The notes beneath the pieces are model-generated. The model was not told where the DNA came from. It made no database searches and saw only the letters and a list, made by a program, of their open reading frames with translations. Below, in pieces: positions 34,695 to 44,710 of a stretch of 64,000 bases of DNA. A program made the position numbers and the translations under genes. The stretch is from contig PDUO01000046.1 of assembly GCA_003008705.1 (NCBI GenBank), forward strand, positions 248,001 to 312,000. Direction: 5' to 3'. The DNA comes from Pezicula radicicola. Its lineage: Eukaryota; Ascomycota; Leotiomycetes; Helotiales; Dermateaceae. Within the stretch, counting starts at the first letter, position 1; each line of letters starts with the position of its first letter.

Positions 34695-35807
34695 ATGAAG
34701 GGCAGACCGATCGACCAACTCGTGTACGAGTGCATGTTCCCAAAACCCAAAGCCGACAACCCGCAAAGCTTCCAATCCCTCCTGCAACGTCAATTGGTAC
34801 CCGAAGTACGTCTTGAGACGCAAGCTTTCTACGGGCACCTCTCCTCTCAAGAAGCCAAGTACCCTGGACTCGACTATTCTTACCAGCCACATCGAGTCAG
34901 ACTCTCTCGATATCCCTGGCATAGAAGACTATTCCGGGCCTTCGATGTTCTTCGCCTGACACCGAGCGAGATTGCAAGTCTGACAAAATGGGAGGGTACG
35001 AGATGGGCAAAGGAGCGCTTTGAGCGGGAACAGGGAGTTATAATCAGGGATACAACATCAGATGATATCAAAGACTGGGTGGACCCCGAACTCCGGCCCA
35101 GTCGGACCACTCCATCCACACAACAAACATCAGATATGGAGGACATTCAGGAAGGAGAAGTCGAGGAACCAGAGGGGATGGATGAGGATGAAGAAGAAAG
35201 CGATACCGAGATTCAAAGCGTAGGAATTGAACTTAACGAGCGGATTCGTGCGGCTGTTGCCCAGCGTGAAGCAGGCCATACTGATGTGTCAATGGATGAG
35301 GAATGGGAACAATGGCTTAAGGACGCCATCGATGCAGGCGGGCTGCCCTTCTTGTCTACTGACATCCCCGGAACACGACCAGTATCCTCAACTCGACACT
35401 CTACGCTGTATGTTCCCGGTCCTCATCATACCCAGAATGGGACTCCACAGACACTTAATGCAACAAGATTGGGAGCGTGGCATCAAATTCCTGATTTCTT
35501 GCAGAATATGGTGCGCCAGAATTTGGAGGCTAACAGTCAACGACCTGGAGCAAATTCTCTCAATACATCCACCTCTACTTCTTCCTCCACATCGACGCCC
35601 AGAACAGCATCTGCACCCACATCACAATTACAAACACAGACACAAACACCAACAGCCGCTCCACCTCGCCCTCACATAGCCTCTACAGCGATCATCAATA
35701 GACCGTCCCCTGAGACTATGTCTTCAGAACACATACCTGCTCGACGAATGTTGCGTTACGCACCGGCTTTTAGAGTTGATGGTGAGCCTGCGAACGAGGT
35801 CCGATGA
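34695..35807 (+). CDS. Conserved-looking fungal protein of unknown function (370 aa)
   Basis: Single exon. The start MKGRPIDQLVYECMFPKPKA is the first ATG of the frame; upstream in-frame text begins at a TTG. Residues 1-140 look like a compact basic/aromatic domain: LDYSYQPHRVRLSRYPWHRR, LFRAFDVLRLTPSEIASLTK and WEGTRWAKERFEREQGVIIR. I have the impression of a widespread fungal family but know no function. A strongly acidic segment follows (MDEDEEESDTEIQ, about 165-185), a short helical piece (DEEWEQWLKDAIDAGG), then Ser/Thr/Pro/Gln-rich low complexity (STSTSSSTSTPR; QTQTQTPT) and a conserved-looking tail RRMLRYAPAFRVDGEPANEV. Basic domain plus acidic tail suggests a nuclear protein. Confidence 0.8.
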   Translation: MKGRPIDQLVYECMFPKPKADNPQSFQSLLQRQLVPEVRLETQAFYGHLSSQEAKYPGLDYSYQPHRVRLSRYPWHRRLFRAFDVLRLTPSEIASLTKWEGTRWAKERFEREQGVIIRDTTSDDIKDWVDPELRPSRTTPSTQQTSDMEDIQEGEVEEPEGMDEDEEESDTEIQSVGIELNERIRAAVAQREAGHTDVSMDEEWEQWLKDAIDAGGLPFLSTDIPGTRPVSSTRHSTLYVPGPHHTQNGTPQTLNATRLGAWHQIPDFLQNMVRQNLEANSQRPGANSLNTSTSTSSSTSTPRTASAPTSQLQTQTQTPTAAPPRPHIASTAIINRPSPETMSSEHIPARRMLRYAPAFRVDGEPANEVR

Positions 35808-37083
35808 CTATAGCGCCACTCAGTTTTCAAGATAGCAAGCTATGAGGTGAGCCAATAGTGAAAGGGCGGACGAGAAAGGACTGGCTCCACACATTTGCTA
35901 TTTCTTCAACCTAGGGTTTCTAAGTAGGATACACATAGCGTTCTGTTTTCTTGTCTTTTTAGCACGGCGTTTTTATGTCCCACGAACAGCGATGCTCTAT
36001 TCCCCAAGATTCTTTGTCTTTTGTCACCTCACATTTTCACAGCGGCATTTTTCCTTGACCGACTAGCTTTGGGATGGAGTGAAGGAAATGAAAGGAAAGG
36101 AACGGAAAGGGGAAAGGGGAATTGGGAATCTGGGGATCTGGGGAATTTGCAAAGCCAAGCATACATGCATCGCATACAAACGATGGCGAACGACGGGAAA
36201 GGGGTGGTTGGAATGGATTGATTTCAAATGGACATGATAGGAGTATAATGTATGAGGTTATCGAATTGATTGATCGATTGCGATTGAATTAGCATAGATT
36301 GCCATGCCCTCTGGGAGGAAAAAAGCGAATTGCTTTGCTTTTCATCTGCATTGTTTTTGCTTTATTGCTTGGCCTTTTTTTTTTCTCGCGCTCTGCTTCT
36401 TTTCATGGTCATGGTGCTCTAAGGGTAATGTTATGGCTGGGGCAGGGGGGGTTAAAATAGGTATGAGTGCACCGGTAGTAGACAAGAGATTAATAGATAA
36501 TTGATCGGTATGTTACTTCATAAGTGGTTTGATCTGATTGGATCGAGTTGCTCGAATCAAATGAGTTAACTCAAGTGAGTCACGTAGTGATGTCAAATCC
36601 TACAGAAGACATCTAGTTTATTCTTCTCATATGCAAAGCTCCAATGGAGTACACATGCCTCAGAAGCTTAACATCAAAACTACCTCACCATGGCAGTTAA
36701 TATTTTAATCAACTATACAAATCCGTATTGGTATCTTCAGTGCCCAGTGATCAATCCCAGCTGAACGCCTCCTTGACCAGAACCCCTTCCATCCATATGG
36801 ATTTCTAACCTAACGCCTGGATTATGCATTCACAACCGATTCCTCATGTTTCCGGCACCCAAAAAGGCAATAGAAACTTCGAAACATCCAAGTAGCCAAC
36901 CAAACTCCATCAATGTACAGGCCCCGTACTTTAATACTGTGAACTCAAATGTTTGGTTGCCACGTTTATTATACAGTCCATAATGTCGTTGTGTGCAGTT
37001 GCTACCTCAGTCCTCAGTCACAAAAGAAGAAATAACCGAAATCAGCTACTCTTTCCTAGCTTCGCATATTCTTTTGCTAAGAC
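35808..37083. other. Convergent intergenic region with purine-rich tract and repeat fragment
   Basis: 1.3 kb between converging 3' ends. A G/A-rich tract (GGAAAGG and GGGGAA blocks) spans about 36075-36150. A relic of the GTTACTCA/AAGTGAGT family lies at about 36521-36582, including AAGTGGTTTGATCTGATTGG, which resembles the terminal repeat of the intron elements. No gene seen. Confidence 0.5.
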
Positions 37084-38559
37084 TTAAGGTTCCAAATGTG
37101 ACCACTCCGGAATAGCCTTGATCTGCGACCACATAAACTTCTCAAGCTTATTCGCGGACTTAGCATACGGAGTCGTCTCATTGTTGTATTTTCGGCAGTT
37201 GTCAAAAACTAGCTTCGCATCCCGCACGAACTCTTCCGGCGTGGAATACTGGTCCGCCTCCAATCTACTTTCCATCGTTGCTAGATCCATAGGCTCTTTG
37301 ATCACTTCGTAGTAATCAGCTACTTCATCTCTACTCACGGGGCTGAGGAAGGGCCATGATGAAGCGTGGTTTTGCATATCGTTAAGTAAATGGAGAAGTT
37401 GGTTGTAGTTAGGGCCGTGACGAGGCTGACGAGCAAGTTCGTCCATATCTGGGGTCCAGCCGGTATTCTTGATGGCTTCAATAGACATTGGGTCTATTTT
37501 GCAAGGGCCATTTTTCCATGCTTTGGGCGGCTGGTGCACCTGGTGGCTTTTGCTAAAAGCTCTGATTTTGGCATGTACGGCTTCTTTTTGTTTAAGAAGC
37601 ATGCGGCCCATTTCGAGATATCGTACACGTGGCAACATGGTACATTGCATTATTGTTCCTCCTTCGTAGTCTTTAATGTAGCCCATCCATACACTCCTTG
37701 GTAATGTAATCTCCTTGGTGAAGCCCTGTTTCTTGAAATACCCAATGGCGTAGTTGTCGGCGTAAGTTAAGAAGTGCATCACGTCCGAGGTGGCCTTCAC
37801 GTAGTCCTTCAGATGTGACATGAGATGTGCACCATAACCCTTTACTTGCTGATCCGAGGAGATGGCGCAGAAGACAATTTCAGCGAATTTCCTTCCGTGG
37901 AATGGGCGGTACGTGATTCCTCCTACAACTTCTAGAGGATGTTTGACAATGGCTATTGATAGATGGGTTCGATCGTAGACTAGGCGCGCTATGTAGTCCT
38001 TGGGCATTTTGGGGAGTTGCTTCTGGAAAATGCATTTTAGACCTGACAGGATGATAGTACTTGCTGGGCGGTTGTCATTATTGACTACACGGAACTCAAT
38101 TTCTCCATTGCGCTCTTCGATTACAGCAGGCTACGCGCTGGTTAGCGATCTTGTTATTACAACCAAAGCCTCTTATCTGATATCCATAGTCGTTTCCATT
38201 TACTCACCTTCTCCGGAAATGGTATTACATGTGACTTTGTCTCCAATGACTTTGTAGGCTCGGGAGATTCGCTATGAGAGCCCTTGAATCGCTTGTTACT
38301 GGACGGGGTATTGGGATCTTCGCTCGCCTTGCGTTTGGTAGCTGGCACATAGTAAGCGGACCAGAACTGCATGTAGACGACAGGGTCTCTTACCATTCTC
38401 CTGAATTGGTCCCATGGTGCGGAGTGAACGTGAACCAACCGTAGGTCTCTCCGGAGGTCTCTTCTTGTGACGGGGACGGGGACTACTGGGCGGGGACCAC
38501 TGTGCAACGTCGGCTCCGAAAGTTGCCAAATTATTCAACTCCTTTCTAAGGTTAGCCAT
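37084..38559 (-). CDS. GCN5: GCN5 histone acetyltransferase (448 aa)
   Basis: Catalytic subunit of SAGA/ADA, acetylating histone H3 tails. Exons on the minus strand: 38559-38394, 38341-38208 and 38130-37084; joins give [12 protein letters not shown] and [20 protein letters not shown], both in phase. The N-terminal 100 residues are basic and disordered. The GNAT domain (about 105-265) includes [10 protein letters not shown] with the catalytic Glu (E184), the acetyl-CoA loop [34 protein letters not shown], and [22 protein letters not shown]-terminal bromodomain (about 340-440) reads [36 protein letters not shown] and [20 protein letters not shown]. Length matches yeast Gcn5 (439 aa). Start [15 protein letters not shown] chosen as the first ATG of the frame. 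Confidence 0.95.
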
Positions 38560-38780
38560 TTTGTTCTCCAAATGCCCTTCTCGTTCAATAAGGCCTTGTG
38601 TTGGGTTCAAAGAGAGTGGCGCGCAATGAGAATCAGCGCGCACATGGAAGAGTTGGCGTCGCAAAGAAAATGAAAGATGCTGCTTACGCTTCAGAGAGAG
38701 TCAAGACATCCCAGACTGACTGCTCTGCTCTTGCTTATTTCGGCAACCTTCAGTTGTTCTGAGGAAGGAGCTGTCTTTGT

Positions 38781-38814
38781 GCCTTCTGCCTTCTGCCTTC
38801 TGCCTTCTGCCTTG
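38781..38814. repeat. GCCTTCT heptamer microsatellite upstream of GCN5
   Basis: Four to five direct copies of GCCTTCT, about 220 bp 5' of the GCN5 ATG and about 255 bp 5' of the divergent OST5 ATG. On the GCN5 strand it is a purine-rich AGAAGGC array. Copy number is likely variable between strains. Confidence 0.85.
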
Positions 38815-39068
38815 GGTGGCAATGGGGATGATGGAGAGAGGTCGTCAATAATGTGGGAGTCGCACCAGAAAGTATGGGGTTAGCGCGCGTCTTCGGAGAA
38901 AGTCACGCCGAATCTCCGAGCTCAAGGCCACGCATTCCCAAATGGCATCTCAGGACAGCTCTGCACCACTTCCTCAAGTTGCCCTCGAAAGTCATACCAA
39001 AACCCATTGACAGCCAGAATTGACCCCACGCGCAAAAGCCCATTCTCGATACACAATAAACTAAGCTT

Positions 39069-39407
39069 ATGGAGTCTTCATTACACAACGTCTGGGAGAG
39101 TGCCGTTGGCAATGCTTTTGCGCCTTCCGTCGGCAAGGATTACCAGTTCTTCACGGGTCTGTCGTTGTTGATCGTTGGAATATTGCTATCTGGTTTCTTT
39201 GGACTCAGTACGCCCTCACCTCCATACTGTGTTGCGTAAAACTAATTCCCTACCAAGACCGTTCTCTCGTCAACATACCCCTCATTGGACTTCCAGCTTC
39301 GGCAGCAATTGCGTACGTCTGCTATTCAGACTCTCTCAGAACATTTGCTAACTTCCGATAGGTTTGGAGCTGTGTACATGATCTGTGCGGTTGGCGTTTA
39401 TGTATAA
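39069..39407 (+). CDS. OST5: OST5, small subunit of the oligosaccharyltransferase complex (79 aa, three exons)
   Basis: OST transfers the lipid-linked glycan to nascent Asn in the ER membrane; Ost5 (TMEM258 family) is a two-helix accessory subunit. Exons 39069-39207, 39258-39312 and 39362-39407, with introns of 50 and 49 nt; phases close perfectly. Helix 1 is FFTGLSLLIVGILLSGFFGL. After the loop NRSLVNIPLIGLPAS, helix 2 is AIAFGAVYMICAVGVYV, ending at the C-terminus; the GAVYMICAVGVYV tail is diagnostic. The gene is split into pieces too short to show as a long open frame. Its stop is only 156 bp before the RAD1 ATG on the same strand. Confidence 0.92.
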
Positions 39408-39563
39408 GATACCCCGGGATCATCGATTCGTGACCCGTTCTCTTTAGGCTGTACAATAGACGGACAAGAAAAGCAAGGAGTTTCAACACCAAATAAAATT
39501 GATTGTGGACTACACAATTTCGAAGTATCCCAAAGAGTCCCGCTAGCCTCTGTCCCTTCCACC

Positions 39564-40635
39564 ATGTCGGTTGTCAACGACGCAGCGTACGCTGCGCCAA
39601 TCTTCAAATCTGTTTCGAGCTCTACAAGACAACTATTCCAACTTCTCAACTGCATCCGCTTTGCAGCCAAAGCACAAGTCCAAATCAGCAATGAAGGTGT
39701 ACGTTTTGCAGTTGAGGAGTCACAAGTTATGCAAGGTTGGTCGTCATTAAACAGGAGAGCGAGGTAGTCAATGTAGTAACATTTTCTTAGGAATCGTTTT
39801 TCTCGATAAGGCACTTTTCACTTCTTTTGTTTGCACATTACCCGAACAAGAGTCTTCCCCAGACCCCGATTCTCTTCCGCCGGACCTTCCCAGTTTTCAA
39901 ATCTCCCTCGCCGCTCTCCTCGAAACTCTCCAAATATTTGGCGCTGCAGACATGGCGTCTCGATTCTCTAGATCCGACAATGATGGCTACGGGACCAATA
40001 TACGGCGTGATAGACCGAATGCTTTCAGTAACCAAGCGCTGGGAATGGCAGGAGTCTGTCGTTTATCATATACCGGCATTGGCTCGCCACTCAGCGTTAT
40101 ACTAGAGGAGACTGGCGTCACTACGACATGCAATCTCAACACTTACGAGCCAGAATCGGAACATGAAATTCCATTTGCAAGAGATGAGGTGCAAGTCAAG
40201 ATTATCATGCAAGCACGCTGGCTCTTCGATGCTATATCTGAATTGTCCTCTACTTCGCCTAGTCGCCTTGATATCACAGCATTTCCTACTGCTCCATATC
40301 TCAGTCTATCCGCAAGTGGTGCATTAGGCAGTGCAAGTGTAGATTTCTCAAAAGGGCGTGAATTGCTAGAAACTTTCTCAGTGGTAGAAAGGTGGTCTGA
40401 AAGCTATAAGTTCGAGATGGTCAAAGCAGCCAGTGAGGCTATGCGATTGGCAAGTAAGGTTAGCATCAGAGGTGACGCACAGGGTGTTCTAAGTTTACAG
40501 TTTATGATTGAGATTGACGGTGGTGGGGTCAGCTTTGTCGATTTTAGATTCGTTCCGCATATTAGAGAAGAGGATGGAGAAAGTGCGGAGGAAGATGATG
40601 AGAACGAAGAGGATGAATTCGGCGATGAAATTTGA
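39564..40635 (+). CDS. RAD1: RAD1-type subunit of the 9-1-1 checkpoint clamp (338 aa)
   Basis: RAD1 (S. pombe/human naming; S. cerevisiae Rad17) forms the PCNA-like RAD9-RAD1-HUS1 ring loaded at damaged DNA to activate the checkpoint kinase. Exons 39564-39735 and 39791-40635; the join VMQG|IVFLDKALFTSFVC is in phase. N-terminal clamp text: IFKSVSSSTRQLFQLLNCIR, FAAKAQVQISNEGVRFAVEE. Centre: LSYTGIGSPLSVILEETGVT, TTCNLNTYEPE, typical of Rad1. C-terminal clamp half: GDAQGVLSLQFMIEIDGGGV, SFVDFRFVPHI, then an acidic tail (EEDDENEEDEFGDE) common in fungal Rad1. The upstream gap to OST5 is 156 bp, so both regulatory regions are compressed. Confidence 0.93.
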
Positions 40636-41580
40636 AGCTGCCTCACGACTGAAAATCCGTTTGTCCTATATACTAGAACATTCTGTTGACTCTATTTCAA
40701 AATCACCAGTGCAGTGTAAATAAACTTGACATTGTTCCTGTTCCTGTAAATTGTAAGTGGGGTGAGTAGAGAATCCTGACCAAGAAACCCATATTCAGTA
40801 TAGATGGCTTTGATGCCCAAACGGAACTGTTGTTATTTAGAAAGAACTTTGCCTAGGGGATCTTTCTATCTTAGATCTCTTACACTCATGCTTCTTGGAA
40901 TATCAGCGCACTGCAATGACAATGATGGGTAACAAACTACAACTACCTACGAGAATACCGAGCATCTTCATTATTCTCCTACCCTAAGTCCAATCTTGCC
41001 TATTATAACAAAGGTCTAAGCATTGGTTAGCCATCTTCTCAACGGGAAACGGCTTACTCACAACGAACTCGCCAAAGCTCCTTAACTTAGCTATTCACTT
41101 AACTCTACTCGGAACTGGAGACTATAGAAGTAAGTTCTTGTAGCTCTAATGGTACGATTTTGACCATTTATATTTACAAGCTCTCTAGGTCCAGCATCTC
41201 CTATGTTTCTAAGTCTTTGTGGACTTAGCATAGAGAGGGAAGCATGAGGTTGAGAATGCAGGGTGAGTCTTGAGTAAGGGTTTGTTATATCGACAAGAGT
41301 TTAAACTATTGTGCTGCCTCTCTCTAGGGACACTTTTTACGCGATATCAAGCCTTCCCTAATTCAGTATCTCGCGTATCTAAGCTCTATAGAAATGTGTA
41401 GGAGACGGAGATAGTCTAAGAACGGTTGTCTAAGCGGTAATGTGTATAGTATATCTTCAATTTAGTTGCCTTTCTGCTTCGAATATACAAACAGGAACCA
41501 CCTTCCTTCCATTCACAACCCTAGTTCTCTCAATCTCACGAAACCCCCCTCGCCAAGTGGCTCCGTCAAAACAAAGACAA
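40636..41580. other. Intergenic, nothing recognisable
   Basis: About 0.95 kb downstream of RAD1. AT-rich, closed in most frames. No repeat, RNA or gene recognised. Confidence 0.45.
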
Positions 41581-43435
41581 ATTATGGGCTTTTCCTGTCC
41601 AACGTCATCTCCGAGTTCCTCACGCCCAAAATCTTTTGACGTCGAGTCCAATACGGACCTTGCTGCTTTCTACGACAATGAATTGCAAGGACAGGTCGGA
41701 CGAGATCGAAAAGAGTCTTTGTCAGAGAACGTAGTTTTCCGATGGTAATCCTCACTTCGATATAAGCTGGCGTGCCGATAACCTGTTGAGGAGCTGTTTC
41801 ACTGCGTTTGGTGAATAAGAGTGCCACTTTCAGGAAATATACTGTGCACACTTGACTTACCTGACGATATTCTCTGCTTCCTTTCAAGTTCGGTCAATAC
41901 TTCAATGACGTCCTTAGAAATATCCCTCAAGCAGCCATGGATGGCGAGCAACGTGCTCCTGACCAGCTCAAAAGTCCGCCTTTCTTCCTCGCTGGACCTT
42001 TAGTGTCTAGAGTTCCTTCATCCGCATTAACATCGGAAGCTCATATTTCAAACCGAACTCTTTGGTCGTCCAAATCCTGTGCTATGACTTGAAACTTTTG
42101 GATTGTGGGTGATTTCTTCGCATGGGAGAGCACTGTATGAACCAGGTTTTCGAAGTTCTCTTCGCAGGTGTAGTGAAGTTCCGAGAGGGAGGATGGAGAT
42201 GGCGAGGGATGGTCGTCCATCTTGGTATGTTGGCACTTAGGCAATGATATCCGCGAGTCTTGGAGTTGACAACTCCAAGGATTGTGCTCAGATTCAAAAT
42301 CGATTTAAAATTGCAGTTGCGCTGTTAGCGAAACGTCTATAGCATACCTACCTACTTTAACAGTTTACTAGAACAAATTAACTCCAAATTCTTAACTTTA
42401 GGTTGGTTTAGTTCCACCTCTCATGCCATCGGACGAGGAGGCTCTGGTACCAAAGCTGATCGACAAGAGGAATCATCTGCCAGGAGGTTCGGAGGCAGGA
42501 CGAGAATTTCTGGAGACTTTACCGCTCGATCGTCTAGAGTCATTGAGAGAACGGAAGATATCTATCAAAAACGTTTACAACCGCTCACGCTTAAGAAAAA
42601 AATCTTGTTTGCATTCAAACACAAGGGAAACAAGATTCAAAAGAACATCGAAGAACTCAAGAAGCGATACCAGTTGCTTAAGCCTACGTCTGATTGATAT
42701 TTTGTGGTGGCCTACCCAGAGTTGTCTTTGAATACACCGTTGCAAACTAGGAGAGATGAGGTTGGGAAATCCTGGGACTCGAATTATGCACTTCGCCTCA
42801 AGGAACTTGTAATTGCCTTTACAAATACCATCCCGTCACGAGCCTAAGGATATAGGGTTTGACCTTAGTCCACACAAGGATTCAAATGTAGAGGAAGGTC
42901 ACGTACACTTCAAGCTGATCACCGAACGACTGAGAAGCCGAAGCTCTTACGAATTATCAGTCTCAACACTTGGGCCACAGGTACCTGAAGGCATCAAGCC
43001 CTTCACTACATTTCCAAGCTTGTACAAACGAGATATTCCAGGGAATTATGTGACACACCTACAGATTTTGCAACAAGACATTTGTTCCTGTATCACTCCG
43101 GCTTCCCTCGGTGAATGTAGCGCCTGACGACTAGCTAATGAACTAGCAGCTGAGGTGCGTCTTGGATATGGCGAGGTTCTGGAGATTGCATATCAGCTTG
43201 CTAAGTCAGCCTTAAGGAGAAGCCAAGAATGCAACACATGGTATACGGGATGGACTTGACGCTAGATGAAGCTATCATTACAACGAAAGATGAACTGGGA
43301 CAATCATTTCAACAGGTTGTAGAATATTGTTTTGAAGGAGCCAAGCCACCTAGAACTCACCCTGATCCATCTCGGAGTGAGGATCTATTGTTGGAATACT
43401 TGCGCGGGTTCTACGAGGAAGTTTTCTTGCTATAA
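41581..43435 (+). pseudogene. Decayed coding sequence, possibly a HeLo/DUF7580-type fungal gene
   Basis: Open fragments lie in several plus-strand frames with stops between them: MGFSCPTSSPSSSRPKSFD from 41584; a charged helical segment in the third frame around 42560-42696 (DIYQKRLQPLTLKKKILFAF, then NKIQKNIEELKKRYQLLKP); DIGFDLSPHKDSNVEEG from 42843; and MDLTLDEAIITTKDELGQSF up to LLLEYLRGFYEEVFLL ending at 43435. The order, a basic helical segment early and an acidic helical tail at the end, recalls fungal prion-inhibition/DUF7580 proteins, but no single splice model connects the pieces. I read it as a relic. The minus strand of the first part also has an open piece (42041-42244), so direction there is unsure. 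Confidence 0.35.
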
Positions 43436-43830
43436 GTCATGTCAAAACCTTGGTTGAGTCTGACTAACTGGTGACCCACAGACTGCAGAAACTCAGGGAG
43501 AAGGTTAGAAAGAGAAAGGTTGTTGTACCTCGCTGACCTCGTGCTACATCCATGAATACTCTAGTCGATGGCCAAATTTTGTAGATAGGACTAGACCTAC
43601 TCCCCAAAATGATGACGATAACCTGGCGGGAGTAGATGACGAGGAGAAAAGTGATGAGAGAGATACGGAATTGAAATAGTGGTTTGGAAGAGAACATTTT
43701 CCAGGTTTCAAGGATCAACTAGAAAGGTTTTCCATCAAGGAGTAGCGCCTAGCTTATCGAGAACTATGCTACTGATTTACTTCCAGTAATATCTTCACAT
43801 CCAAAACCTACCACCACAAGCTACTACCCT

Positions 43831-44710
43831 CTAATCCTCCTTCACCTTTCCACCAACCCACTCAGTAACACCCAGCGAAAAATCCGGATACCAACTACTA
43901 GGTTCCCTCATCTCCCCAACCTGAATCGGCAATCCCTTCCTCTCACAAGACAACCCCTTAACAGCCTTCTTAAACACCTTATCATCCCTCTGACCCGAAA
44001 TCCTCAATTTCAACAACCCCTTCACCATTCCAGGATTCGCTCGAAGAAAATCAAGTGCTGGGTCCTTTAAGCGACCTATCACTATATCGTTACCTGTCAT
44101 GCAAGTATATTGGAGATGAGGACAGTTTTCCCGAAGAGTGAGACTAGGAATATATCGGTTAGTTGGGTGGTGACTTGTAGACTTATGCGTTGGAGATTAG
44201 AGAGGAGGTTGCTAGTGATATTATAACTGTATCGGTTAGGGAACCACCTTGTCCTGTTTCTGGTCAGCCAGCTTCGAATTTCTTGATTGAGTGACAGAAT
44301 TCTGGACCAAGATTTATGATTGATTCTAGATGTTTAGTATCGTTATCTTGTTAATATTTCTGATGATGTGTTGATGCTTTATTGAAACTTAGATAGAGAA
44401 CTTACTGTAGATACCTAAAAACTTACTCTTGAATATCGAAATCAGACCCAAAGTATATCGCTTGAACAACTTCTTGTGTCCCTGTTCCTCGAAGTCGATT
44501 TATATCCCAATTTTCGGTCCGAGAGAGTCCTACATAGCTGCTACCGGAAAAGTGAAGTGGGATATATTCTTTCCAGGCTGCGGATGGTTTTCGAGGTTTT
44601 GAAGCGGTGGTCTTGGGTTTATTGGTATTCTTAGTTATTCGATAACGGGAATTGGTGGATTGATTGGGCTTGTGTACTCTACTCGTACAAGGTGGGAGGA
44701 TGTCTTTCAT
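43831..44710 (-). CDS. Doubtful small gene, perhaps leucine-rich-repeat-like (model incomplete)
   Basis: Exon 1, 44710-44427, starts MKDILPPCTSRVHKPNQ and contains GLSRTENWDINRLRGTGTQE; its donor GA|GTAAGT joins a good acceptor at 44326 (CATCTAG|A) to give SDFDIQEINHKSWSRILSLN. The second exon runs on with TSNLLSNLQRISLQVTTQL, LRR-like. It then meets a stop, while a different frame carries the rest: DPALDFLRANPGMVKGLLKL to a stop at 43831 (end VTEWVGGKVKED). Either a third intron exists (a weak donor GTCCTC with acceptor TTAAAG would be in phase) or a frameshift has broken the gene. Function unknown. Confidence 0.4.

Noticed and set aside
41582..41887. 101-codon minus-strand open frame over the decayed region
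   Set aside because: Competes with a plus-strand fragment of similar quality; neither is intact, so no gene was called on the minus strand.
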